64,000 nt of DNA from Petunia secreta (Eukaryota > Streptophyta > Magnoliopsida > Solanales > Solanaceae). The stretch's first letter is position 1; the number at the start of each line of letters is the position of its first letter. Under the pieces are notes generated by a model. The model did not search any database and was not told where the DNA came from. It saw only the letters and a program-made list of their open reading frames with translations. The position numbers and the translations under genes were made by a program. Positions 23,240 to 33,907 of the stretch are shown here, piece after piece. The stretch spans positions 10,790,501 to 10,854,500 of the forward strand of contig JARKIP010000028.1 of NCBI GenBank assembly GCA_029990175.1, read 5' to 3'.

Positions 23240-24517
23240 ATGCCTATGTTAAGAAACATACAGAAGAAGATGGAGAAGCTAATAACTCTTAGGGACTCTT
23301 TCAAAGAACGGCTGGAAATGTGTGAGATATTCGGCTACGAAGCCATACCAGACGTGTTGAAGTGGCTTGAAGATGTTAAACAGTTGGACAAGGAATGGGA
23401 GTCCATAGCATCCTCTTCACGTAAGATCAGTTTTATTGATCTTTTCCGTCGTAACAGTAAAGCCGCCGCATTGGGAAAATCAATTAAAGGGCTAAGAAAA
23501 TCTGGACAAACTTTTAAAGACAACTGTAATTTGTTAGATCGTTATAATAAGGTCGTGCGGAAGAGAAGAGTTGAACCCATGATATCATCAATTGAAGAAG
23601 GCCATCAGTTGATATCTCAAACGAATCTTGACAGTCAGAAGAGTACTAATAGATGATAAGGTGAGTGTCATTGGAGTTTGGGGTATGGCGGGTGTCGGCA
23701 AGACATTGTTGACCTTTGGACTTAGAAGAGGTACAACGACAAATCAGCCGGAGATTAGAGCCAACTCGTGCTAATAATGGAGGACCCTTAACAACAGGTG
23801 CTAGTAACATCCGTCAAAGGCTCGAGCAAAAACAAAATTTCCTTATTATTTTTGACAATGTTTGGGAGCCTTTCAATCTTTGTGACGTGGGTGTGCCACC
23901 ACCTCAACATCATGCTGGAAGCAAGGTGATTATAACTTCACGCAACATGGATGTTTGCACATATATTAGCAGACATGTCAAAGTAGTCGAGGAAGAATCC
24001 TGGAAGTTGTTGGAGAGTACTGCTGGAGATGTGGTTAAATTGGATAAAATTGAACCTATTGCGAATGTGGTGGATTGCCACTAGTAATTAAAAGCTACGG
24101 ATTATCCATAAAAAATCAAGAAGATGTTAAGCGATGGGAATCCACTTTGGAATTACTGACAAATAAATCTGAACCAGATTGTCTAACTGTATATGAGGTT
24201 TTTAGAAGCATCAAGAGAAGCTACGATTCCTTCGAAGGACAATCAACATACAAAGGCGGTGACGATATACAAAAATGTTTCTTATATTGCTCGCGTTTCC
24301 TGAAAATTCCTCTATTCCCATTGACACTCTTGTGCAGTCGTGGCATGAGGAGGGGTTTATTGGTAACGACGTTGAAGAATACAAATTATGGTGTATCTTT
24401 GGAATCGACTTTGTTCACAGGCTGATAAGCGCCTCCTTGTTGGAGCAAGATGGTGATGATGCATACCCTTGTACGTCATGTTGCGATATGGATAGCAAAG
24501 GATAAATGGACGTGCTA
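23240..24517 (+). pseudogene. CC-NB-ARC (RPS2/RPS5-type) disease-resistance gene remnant
   Basis: The N-terminal coiled-coil part starts at MPMLRNIQKKMEKLITLRDS (23240) and reads to a stop at about 23654. In other frames come the P-loop GVWGMAGVGKT (about 23673-23705), then directly DLEEVQRQISRRL, kinase-2 FLIIFDNVW (second Asp replaced by Asn), RNBS-B GSKVIITSRNMDVC (about 23920-23960), GLPLVIK (about 24065), RNBS-D CFLYCS then FPENSSIPIDTLVQSWHEEG, and a worn VRHVAIWIAKD before a stop near 24517. At least four frameshifts are needed. About 35-40 residues between P-loop and DLEEVQ (RNBS-A) are missing, and no leucine-rich repeats follow. Intact relatives are intracellular immune receptors of about 900 residues, so this is a dead fragment. 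Confidence 0.93.
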
Positions 24518-25429
24518 AGCATTGTATTGTTTTCTCTATTTTATAGTTGTTAGAAATCCGAATCAATTGATTATTCTAGTGAAAATTCTAATGTCTGATT
24601 TTCCTTTTCTTGGTTCTTTCAATTTATTCTAACAACGTCTGAATTTTTATCAAGAACGTACAAACTTTAATGAAGGTAAAAAAGATAGGTACTCCTCTTG
24701 GTATTAGTTTTTACTTTTAAAGTTGGAAAACCATTAAACCATACCCGAGGTCTCCATGCCAAGCATTCATCAATAGTGTAGCTCACTTATACTGGTCCTC
24801 TTACCAGTTAAATAGGGGTTAGTTAGGTCTAAGGTTTAGACTATGCTATGCTACTCATTTTAAAAGATATGCAATTTGATTATTTCTGGCATCCCAATGT
24901 TGAATGTGATATTTTTCTAAATTCTGTGATGATTTTCTGTAGAACTGGACATTTTCTGAGGGAAATGTAAAACAAATCTAAGCTAAATTGACATTGTAAT
25001 GATCTTCGATACAACATATATTATACACGCCTTAACTTCTACTTTTTCGTCTTTTTATTGAGAAACTTTGGATAAAATTTTGCAAATAAAAAGTATTTCT
25101 TCCAAGTTATACTAACAAACATACGTAAACGAAAGCAATTCTTTCAAGTTACTCTAACAAACATACCTAAAATAATAGCAAATAGTTGCAGTTAAATGTT
25201 AAACCCTTTCTTAAGGGGTCAAAGGTTAAAACACCGGCACAAATGTATTCTATTTCTATAAAAATACTTAAAACTGCGCTGGGTGACCCTAGCGGCTGCA
25301 CAAATTTCAACCGATGTCCCCAAATTTGAATGATTTTAAGGATTTGTCCTTTTTTTTCCACAGTTTTACGTAGATGACTTCTAACTTGGCAAGTATTACC
25401 CTGCCAAGACTTTAAGATAGTATATTTGT
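24518..25429. other. Intergenic after the NB-ARC remnant
   Basis: AT-rich, no LRR coding and no repeat structure that I can define. Confidence 0.55.
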
Positions 25430-25920
25430 GAGAGGAAGTGAAGGAGTCAAAGGTAATTGTTGTCTATTTACCAAGAGATCAAGGCAATTTAACTGGGAGA
25501 AAGAGGGTTAATGAGTGTAAGGCAAGTGGTGCCTATTTTTCAAAATTTCAAGGCAATTTATTTGGGAGCAAGGGGGTGAAGAATCGAGGGGCAATTTACC
25601 TGGGAGAATGTAGTGAAGGTCTTGAGTGCAAGTGTTGCCTATTTATTTAGATTCAAGGCAATTTAGTTAGAGATGGGAGAAGGGGTCGAGGACGAGGGTC
25701 GTCCTGCCAAGACTTCAAGAGTTGTCTATTTACCTAGATTTCAAGGTGAGTTATTTGGATATGAATAAAAGAGGTCGATGACAAGTATTGCTCTACCAAA
25801 ACTTCAAGAGTTGCCTATTTGTCAAGATTTCAATGTGAGTTAGTTGGACAAAGATGAAAGGGGTCGATGGCAAGTATTGCTCTACCAAGACTTCAAGGTA
25901 ATTTATCTGCGAAGGGAGGA
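25430..25920. repeat. Degenerate tandem repeats around TTGCCTATTTACCAAGATTTCAAGG
   Basis: Six or seven worn units of about 60-75 bp share TTGCCTATTT, AGATTTCAAGG, CAATTTA and GGGAGA/GGGGTCGA phrases. Copies near the right end repeat CAAGTATTGCTCTACCAA twice. Function unknown. Confidence 0.7.
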
Positions 25921-26449
25921 AGGGAAATATGTGTTATTAATTAGGTATTGAGGGGTATTTTCAATTCAAATATTATGAGCAAAATGCTAGTTTTTATTAA
26001 ATCGTGTTAAACTGCATCAAAAGAGCATACCATTGCCTCTCGTGTTATAGTATTTGTATAAATCTCCCCTTACAGCCACCAGAGTTGAGTTTAGCGTTAG
26101 CTGAATAAGTGGTTAATTTTTAGTCCTTTAGAATGATTCGCCAAGATCCTCCAAAACGTTTTTTGAATTAAATTACTGGTGGATCCTGCTTCAAGTTCTG
26201 ACATCCATTGATAAAAGTATATTCACTAAATAATCACATCATCGTTAATCTAAGTGTATTTTCTAAAAATGTATCAGGTTTTACAATTAAATTTATAGTT
26301 AGTTGAGTCTAAGGCGATCGTTTTATATCTCAATTCGATCGATTGATAGGCAATTTACGTTGACAAGCAGTTGATCTTTAGGGGCTTAACTTGAAGACAA
26401 TACGAGTATCGATCTCAAAGATGCAAATACGATGTCAAATCTGAATAAA
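25921..26449. other. Left flank of the CACTA element
   Basis: No gene. It ends in AAA immediately before the CACTA terminus. The same AAA follows the outer right end at 32073. Confidence 0.6.
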
Positions 26450-26650
26450 CACTACTAAAAAAAGCTGAATCTGCGACCACCATCATGCGACCGATTTTCG
26501 GTCTCCACAGTTGTGCGACCGATTTTCGGTCGCACATTCAACGAAAAAAGGTGGCGACCGAAAATCGGTCGCACATCTGTCACAGAAATATTAGTCACAG
26601 CTATGCGACCGACAATCGGTCGCATGTCGGTCGCACAACTGTAACTAAAA
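26450..26650 (+). repeat. CACTA left terminal and subterminal repeats
   Basis: A terminal inverted repeat of about 28 bp (CACTACTAAAAAAAGCTGAA onward, matching the right end apart from one or two bases) is followed by five or so GCGACCGA or TCGGTCGC motifs, often as the palindrome GCGACCGATTTTCGGTCGC. In this family such motifs bind the TnpA protein. A C15 homopolymer run follows at about 26718-26735. Confidence 0.88.
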
Positions 26651-27410
26651 ACGGGGCAGAAACCTTTTCTTCCCCATTTCAAAAATCCCAAAACCCCCCA
26701 AATCCCTAAAAACCGAACCCCCCCCCCCCCCCCACCCCATAATCAAAAACCCACCATTATAAACCCCATATAACTTTAAATTACTACTCCATTACCTCCT
26801 ACATAACATTTAACACAATCTCAACCTACAAATCCAAGGTAAATTTCATTTTTTAGTAATTTGTGTTATTTTTTTAAAAACTCATATAATGACTTTTTAA
26901 TTCACTTTTTTTTGTAGTTATTGGGTGGATAGCACATTGGTAACTCATACTTTCTTGCCATTGGATCCAATACAAAGTAGAGGTAATTTTAATTTTTTTT
27001 TTGGTTTAATAATCCGAATTTAATTATGTATATATTTATAAATAATGGAGAGCCTATATATATTGTTTACATGTTAGTTGTTAGTTATAATTACTTTATT
27101 CTATATAATGTGATGTATAATATGTTGGAAATTGTTTGGTAGAGTTGTTTGCAATGTGTTGATGTCTTGTCATGGGTTGTGGCAATTGGAATACATGTTA
27201 GTTGTTAGTTATAATTACTTTATTCTATATTATATATGTTTTGATTGTTCATGTTTGCAACATCTTGTGACTAAACCGGATAAATTGTATGCGTTTTGTA
27301 TTGCATTCAACTTACTAGATAATATGGAATTCAAACGGATCAATGGATATTCAAAAAAAGGCTAGGATTATTAAAAATTGGTACCAACTCATTTGAATGT
27401 TTCAACAGGT

Positions 27411-29166
27411 ATGGACAAGTTTTGCCCTAAAGTTTTTAGCAGAAGGCCTGGCAAGAGACCTGTGGGCGAGAGTTCAGCTTCTGCGGGTGGTGACAGTCAA
27501 CAATCACAGGTCCCGCATTCGCTGCCTACTGATGCCCCACCTGGCTATGATCCAGCTTTTTTCAGGCCCCCTGGCCCATATCAGGTACCACTTATTACCC
27601 CGTCTCAGTTGCCTCATGATTGGCAATGGACATTCCCTACCGTTGATTATACTGAGACACAGGTCCCTCCCACACAGGGCGATCCCTCCCAGGCTGATGA
27701 CAGTGAGACTCAGCCCCCTGAATTCCCCCTAGATAGTTGTGACGACCCACCGAGTCAGCAGGAGCTCATGCTGTATGATCCCCATTCGCCTTATTACATT
27801 GGTGAGCCTGGCGCTCGGCTAGAAGGCAGAATGATTATTTACCCCGAGGCGGATAAAGGGTAAGCTACCTAATTTCTTAAGTTCTTGTCGATTAAATGAT
27901 TAGTTCCTATTTTATTTGCTAGTATTATGAATAACTCTTGTTAATTTTTTTTTTGTAGCTTTTGCCCAAGCGATGAGTCCACCAAAGTGCTGACTGCGTG
28001 CATGAGAGCGCACTGGAACCAGCCTTGGCGAACATGGAGCGATGTGCCCCAGCAAGTAAAGAAGCAGATATTGGTAGATTTTGAGGTAACACATATGCAT
28101 TTGGTTTAAAACTAATTGTAGTTTTTTAAACCATGAACATGTTTAAAGAAATTATTTTGATACTCTTTCAGGGCAAATGTATGTGGCATCAGGGGCTGGA
28201 TTATAACATTCGCAGCATTTTCCCAAAGAAATGTGCTGCGCTATTCAAGCAAACCCTTTACAATACGCGGCATAGAGGTATAAGGCCCGGCTTCCTCCAA
28301 GGCCCTCAGTGGGCGGAGCTGGATGAATATTGGCACACGCCCGAGTTCGAGGCGAAGAGCGAGAAAGGAAAGGCTGCGCGAGCGTCGGATAAGGGTGGAT
28401 CGCTCCATACCGGTGGCTCAATTAGCGCGGCTACACAAAAGATGCGCTTGGTACAGTATATTTAATTGTTTGATTATTTACTTGAACAGTTGCTTTTTGT
28501 CTAACATATTATGTTTTTTAATTTGTAGGAAAAGAAAGAAAAGCGCACTATTCCTGTGCTCGAGCTGCACAAGATCAGGCATACGAAGGGGGGCAAGAAG
28601 GGCGGTGGAGAGTGGGTCGAGCCCCGCGCAAAAGAGGCATGGGTAAGTTTGTAAAATTCGATCTTTAGTCGCCTCAATCCTTCAACGTTTAGTCATTCTA
28701 TTAACATCATTACTATATTTATGTTATTCAGGAAAAGGCTACAAAGGCCGTGGAAGACTGGACATCGACCCAAGCATCGGACGCAGGAAGCAGCACCCCG
28801 GCTCCATTGACGTTCGAGAAAGAAAAGCAAATATGGGTCGATACTGTTGGAGGGGTTAAGAAGGGGTATGCTTATGGTCTTGGATCGCTATATGCTCCGG
28901 ATAAGCATAATTCTCGCTTTTTGGGCTCTTCAGCTACTTCTTCTCCGGCGAGCTCCGTTGATCCTGCTGAGATGGCTCAAATGAGAGAGCAGATCGCACA
29001 GCTGTCGAGGGAAAACCAAGAAACGCATGACATGATCAGAAAGCTCCTTGCCAAAAAGGAGAAGAAGAAATCGAGAAGAAAGCATAAGAGCAAGCATCGC
29101 CGCAGCTCCTCTTCCTCTTCCTCTTCCGAGTCCGGGTCTAGCTCAGCCTCGCCCGAGCCCCAGTAG
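27411..29166 (+). CDS. CACTA TnpA / Transposase_24-like protein (467 aa, 5 exons)
   Basis: Exons by splice signals and phase: 27411-27859, 27959-28085, 28172-28450, 28529-28642, 28732-29166. Each has a GT donor and AG acceptor and phases join cleanly. The start is MDKFCPKVFSRRPGKRP just after an acceptor-like CAG, so a 5'UTR intron is likely. The N-terminal third is Pro/Ser/Gln-rich. Exons 2-4 hold the plant Transposase_24 core, with HWNQPWRTWSDVP and FKQTLYNTRHRGIRPGF. The C-terminus has a coiled coil (MAQMREQIAQLSRENQET), then a basic stretch, then poly-Ser. Proteins of this type bind the subterminal repeats of their element. No frameshift or stop was seen, so the gene could still be expressed. 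The family call rests on memory of the conserved core. Confidence 0.82.
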
Positions 29167-29215
29167 TCTTTTAAATGTTTGTGAAGTTGTATTGTTAACA
29201 ATTTTAGAATATAAC

Positions 29216-29734
29216 TAATGGTGTATGGATGTTTTTGAAATGATTGGATGTTTTTGAAATGTTTGGATTGCTGTTTTATTGCTGCCCAGGTGCTGGTTTT
29301 TTCTGTTGCGATGTGCCTGATTGCAGGATTTTTATTGCAGGTTTTTACAGGTTTGGCGACCGATTTTCGGTCGCATAGCGGTCACAACTGAGACCACGTA
29401 TGCGACTGATTTTCGGTCGCACATTCTGTGCGACCGAATTTCGGTCGCATACTTGGTCACCATTAATTACCACAAATGAGACCAAGTATGCGACCGAAAA
29501 TCGGTCGCACTAGGATGTGCGACCGATTTTCGGTCGCATACTTGGTCACTGTATGTGAGCTATTGTGCGACCGAAATTCGGTCGCATGGTGGTCGAAGTA
29601 GCGACCGTTTTTCGGTCGCAGGGCTATTTGCTACCATGAATATTCTGACTACCCGTATCGGTCGCCGATCGGTCGACCTGGCGACCGATCGGCGACCGAT
29701 TTGGTGGTCGCAGATTCAGTTTTTTTTAGTAGTG
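29216..29734 (+). repeat. CACTA right end, inner copy (519 bp)
   Basis: Same length as 31554-32072 with four mismatches by eye and no gaps. It ends in AGATTCAG then TTTTTTTAGTAGTG. It begins about 50 bp after the TnpA-like stop codon, so it is the natural continuation of the element. Confidence 0.92.
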
Positions 29735-30083
29735 TATGGAGCAAATAGTGTTCCATTTTTTTTTTCAAACTATGACTCGAACCAATAACCCACGCTTTCA
29801 CCTGGGTTCAAATTATATATATATATATACAGTCAGTATGTAGGAACTTTTATGTTAGTAAATCATCCAAAGAGGTTACATATTATAATAGGTAACACTG
29901 ACCTTATAGTGTAATTTTTTTTATACTAATAATGTATAAAATTTAAACTTATTCCATTATACAAATCCGAGAGCCTGAGGTGCGGCATGTTTAATAGAAT
30001 GAGGTGTTGCGCACGACGCATAATCTTCATTGATTTTTTATTTTGAAATGAAAAAAAAATATACCGAAATTGTATGTAATTTG
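29735..30083. other. Foreign segment between the two CACTA right ends
   Basis: AT-rich, with a short (TA)n run near 29815-29830. It resembles neither CACTA nor the outer flank. It looks like host DNA that once flanked a CACTA right end elsewhere and into which a copia element had inserted. Confidence 0.55.
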
Positions 30084-30594
30084 TGAAGGATTACACAATC
30101 CGTTGAACACAAAATTCGCCTAGGGTCTAACCGTACTTGTTTCACTAGTCTACAATACAATCACATATAAAATACACGAACTGTAAAGATTAATTCACAG
30201 TCTAAGTCGTACCTGGTTACAGAAGAAGTTCCAATTCTTAGAAGACCGCCTATGATCTTCTCAGGAATCTACCATCGTAGTTCTTGCATAGAAGAAGAGA
30301 GATTTCTACTTTTAAAGGAGAAGGAAAAGAAACTTTCTTTTGACTGAAGAGGAAGAGTCTGTTTTCTTCCCAGAAGAAAAACTAACGCTAAAAATAATGT
30401 TAGAGTTCCTAATAGGACTCCTTTTTTATATATCTGAATATACACAACTCTTCACACATTTTCTTCAATAGACATGTCTTTTCTCCCTTTTATATAAATA
30501 TATATAATTAGTAATATATAACAAATACATATTCTAATTATCTGACATGGATCCGGGTTGACCCACATGGGTGCCCCGAATCCAATTTCCAACA
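30084..30594 (-). repeat. Copia 3' LTR (511 bp) within the foreign block
   Basis: On the plus strand it starts TGAAGGATTACACAATC and ends ATCCAATTTCCAACA. The bases directly outside its right side, read on the minus strand, are GTGAGTGGGAGA, a polypurine tract, so this is the 3' LTR of a minus-strand element. It is related to the LTR at 21601-22051 but is longer and belongs to a different copy. Confidence 0.85.
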
Positions 30595-31553
30595 TCTCCC
30601 ACTCACACATAGTGGGTCAACTCTCATTCTCATTCTGTAACATCCATACATAACGACTAGACCGTGTGACCAGTGCATACTTCGAGAGCTTAGTTGTTAT
30701 ACATCTGTTAGGAATACATAACATCTCGATTAACGGAACCTTGGAGTAGATTGTAGTATGCAGTACCCTAGTTCATTTACCACATTTATATCTCTCATAA
30801 TCTCTTTGTAATAACTTGAGTTCATCATTATGTTTTTGTCTCAAAGACAAACATAAAGGGCGCGCCAATGAACACAATTAATGTGATAATATTCAATGAT
30901 CTTCCTCATCTCATGAATCTCTTAATCTCAATTTAACTTGCTTTTCTAGAAATGTCCCGCCAGACCGAATCATCCATGGTCTCTTGGCAACACCCTAAGA
31001 TAGCAAACACCAAATTGAATCTTGAGAATCTGGTCAAAGTAGTGAGGGTACAAAGAAAGAAAATTACTTATAATTTTCAGAGCTTCACATGATAAGCAAG
31101 TAGAGATTAAACTTGTATCGCCCATGGGTCACTTTATGCGTACGTGGTATGAATCACGTACCACAGTATTGACTCCTTTCCCGTGGAGCGTATGTCTTTC
31201 ACAAATGAAAAATACTGTGCAGATGATAGTTCAGACAACTCATGTCTAACTTTGAGTTCACACATCTACTCATACATTTATCCATCAGAACTCACATCTG
31301 GCATTAAGACAGACTATCGAATTTAATCAAATATAATTAACCATAAACAAAACGACATTCATATTATAAACTTCAAGCTCTCTATTATTATCACCTCAGA
31401 TAATAATAAGTTTATAATTTGTCTCATCTCTATTAGTCACCTAGACAGTAGAGGCGATTGCCTGTGTGAATAGACCAATCTTTTTGTCTGTCCGACATAC
31501 TTCAAATTTATGTAATAAACATAAAACCATTCTATGTATATGAACCAACTAAA
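30595..31553 (-). mobile_element. Truncated copia internal sequence (3' untranslated part)
   Basis: Lies upstream (minus strand) of the polypurine tract of the LTR at 30084-30594. No pol coding was found, so it is the long 3' untranslated zone. It stops abruptly at the start of the outer CACTA right-end copy. Confidence 0.7.
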
Positions 31554-32072
31554 TAATGGTGTATGGATGTTTTTGAAATGATTGGATGTTTTTGAAATGT
31601 TTGGATTGCTGTTTTATTGCTGCCCAGGTGCTGGTTTTTGCTGTTGCGATGTGCCTGATTGCAGGATTTTTATTGCAGGTTTTTACAGGTTTGGCGACCG
31701 ATTTTCGGTCGCATAGCGGTCACAACTGAGACCACGTATGCGACTGATTTTCGGTCGCACATTCTGTGCGACCGAATTTCGGTCGCATACTTGGTCACCA
31801 TTAATTACCACAAATGAGACCAAGTATGCGACCGAAAATCGGTCGCACTAGGATGTGCGACCGATTTTCGGTCGCATACTTGGTCACTGTATGTGAGCTA
31901 TTGTGCGACCGAAATTCGGTCGCATGGTGGTCGAAGTAGCGACCGTTTTTCGGTCGCAGGGCTATTTGCTACCATGAATTTTCTGACTACCCGTATCGGT
32001 CGCCGATCGGTCGACCTGGCGACCGATAGGCGACCGATTTGATGGTCGCAGATTCAGTTTTTTTTAGTAGTG
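31554..32072 (+). repeat. CACTA right end, outer copy (519 bp)
   Basis: Duplicate of 29216-29734. It is followed by AAA, which matches the bases before the left end. Confidence 0.92.
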
Positions 32073-33907
32073 AAACAATTCGAAGGCGAATATAAACAGA
32101 GAAAATAAAACAAACGACGAACTAGAACTTTATGATGACGTGGTTTCAATCGAATTTCTTATCGAGGACAAATTATGGGTTGATTTCGTTCAAGACCGAA
32201 TGCTTAATTTTAAACAGATTCGATGACAAAGTTAGATACAATGACGGATGAGTGTGATGGAAATATATTCAATCAGATAATGCGATCGTGAAACAATACT
32301 AGCAAATTCACTTGATGTGATCAATACTAACGAGCAAGTTGATAAATTATGTTATGCAATCAGAATAACGACAATAAGTTAACGAGATCGAAAGTAGTGA
32401 ATCAAAGTAATGAATAACGTAAGTAGCAAGCAGACAACGAAACAAGCAACAACAGATGAGCAGATAAACAAATAAGTAAATAAAGCGATAAAGGCTTATT
32501 GTATTGAAGAATCGGAGGATGGTGCTGATTGTTAGTTAAATGTTTCAATAATTTTGACACGCTTCATTAATTTGAACAATGAACTTTTATTAAAGTAACT
32601 CCTAATCTACAAAAGCAGATGAATAAAATCAATTCGTTCAGATTTTTTAAAGTAACTACTTTGTTAAATTCATTTCATCTTTACAAATTAATGAAGCTTA
32701 TTAACTATACTTTATTTAATGAAGTGTTAGTTTAAGAATTACTTTGCCTATAAATACACGGCTGATTTTATTTGAGAAGAGCAAGCAATTTAGTAAACAC
32801 ACCTTTATTTAACAATAAAAGTGAGACATTTATCAAAAGGTGAAATCACAGATTCAAGAATAGAAGAGCAACGTTCTTGAATGCTACTTGTTTTGTGGGT
32901 TAGTTGAATCCCGGAGATAGTGTTGTTATTATTCTTCCGTTTGCTCGTGGGAGAGACTTCAACTATCTTCAAGAAACGTCTTGACGTGCCTCTAAGCCAA
33001 GCAAGTTTTATTTTGGATTTCTTATATATTTATTATCATTGTTCTAACACTTCGATGAAAGAGATGGATCTTCTTCCACGTATGAACCAAGCCACGAATG
33101 ACAATTTAGTACAAAGATCGCTTTGATAATGACAATAAATTATGGTATGATGAAAGAATAACAACAGAGTGGAGAGAGGGTAGATAGCTTGAAGAATGAG
33201 AGTAATATTGTTCAGATGAACGTGTCCCCAAATGAAGGCATAAGGTCCTATTTATAGGTTGAAATGATGGAGAATTCCCAACCCTAGAAGAACTTCATTT
33301 CCTCACGTTTCTCTTTCAGCAGCTGCCATCTTCATCCACTTCCGCCGAATCCGCTAAATCTGTTCCGATAAATTTGGGATGAGGACAAGCTGAGTTATCC
33401 GTTAGAACATTGCCTGCGGAATTATCCGATCACAACATCGCATAATCGATTACATACGAGTAGGGAGATCCTGGACTAAGGTATGATTCCATTTTCCTTT
33501 GACGACAACAGTCGAACAAAGCTGCTTCTTTCCGATCACAACGTCTTCGAAAACAATTAATGACTTGTCATATAACTAAATCCGTCATTCTTATGATCGA
33601 ACATAAATCGACCAATACACTAAGTATCATAATCCCATCATTATTAATCTCGGAATAACTCTTTAACCAACCAAACTACCCTCGAAGGGTTTTCTAAAGG
33701 AGGTGAAAAGATAAACACTAGCATTGAAGTATACTGTGTCACTAAAAGTTAGGAACCAAATCAAAGCATCAACATCAGGAAAAAAAAGTCAAAACCCTGA
33801 TATCAGGGGGTTTTCTGCCAACTTTTTACATAAGAAACAACGATGTAGGAGTAATAAATATAAACTGAAAAAACACAACAGAAATGTGTTGGTTGATCAA
33901 AGGCGAT
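32073..33907. other. Intergenic; possible solo LTR at 32530-33049
   Basis: Within this stretch 32530-33049 starts TGTTAG and ends CTAACA, holds a TATA-like CTATAAATACA near 32750 and has LTR-like length (520 bp). The five bases on either side do not match, so it is only a suspicion. The rest shows no gene. The right part is the upstream region of the G6PDH gene. Confidence 0.4.

Larger units (their letters stand above)
26450..32072 (+). mobile_element. CACTA (En/Spm) DNA transposon with duplicated right end and inserted block
   Basis: The left end is CACTACTAAAAAAAGCTG and the outer right end is the inverted TTTTTTAGTAGTG at 32072. AAA flanks both sides as a possible 3-bp target duplication. 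Subterminal regions are packed with a GCGACCGA/TCGGTCGC palindrome. It carries a spliced TnpA/Transposase_24-like gene but no TnpD transposase, so it would need help to move. A second right end lies inside at 29734, followed by TAT, which does not match AAA. The block 29735-31553 between the two ends is foreign and includes a copia LTR. The element is therefore read as 26450-32072 with an internal rearrangement. Confidence 0.85.

Noticed and set aside
26455..26709. Short frames at the CACTA left end
   Set aside because: Arise from palindromic subterminal repeats.
26450..29734. CACTA element ending at the inner right terminus
   Set aside because: The flanking bases AAA and TAT do not match, whereas the outer end at 32072 is followed by AAA. 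A 3-bp match is weak evidence, so this stays a preference.
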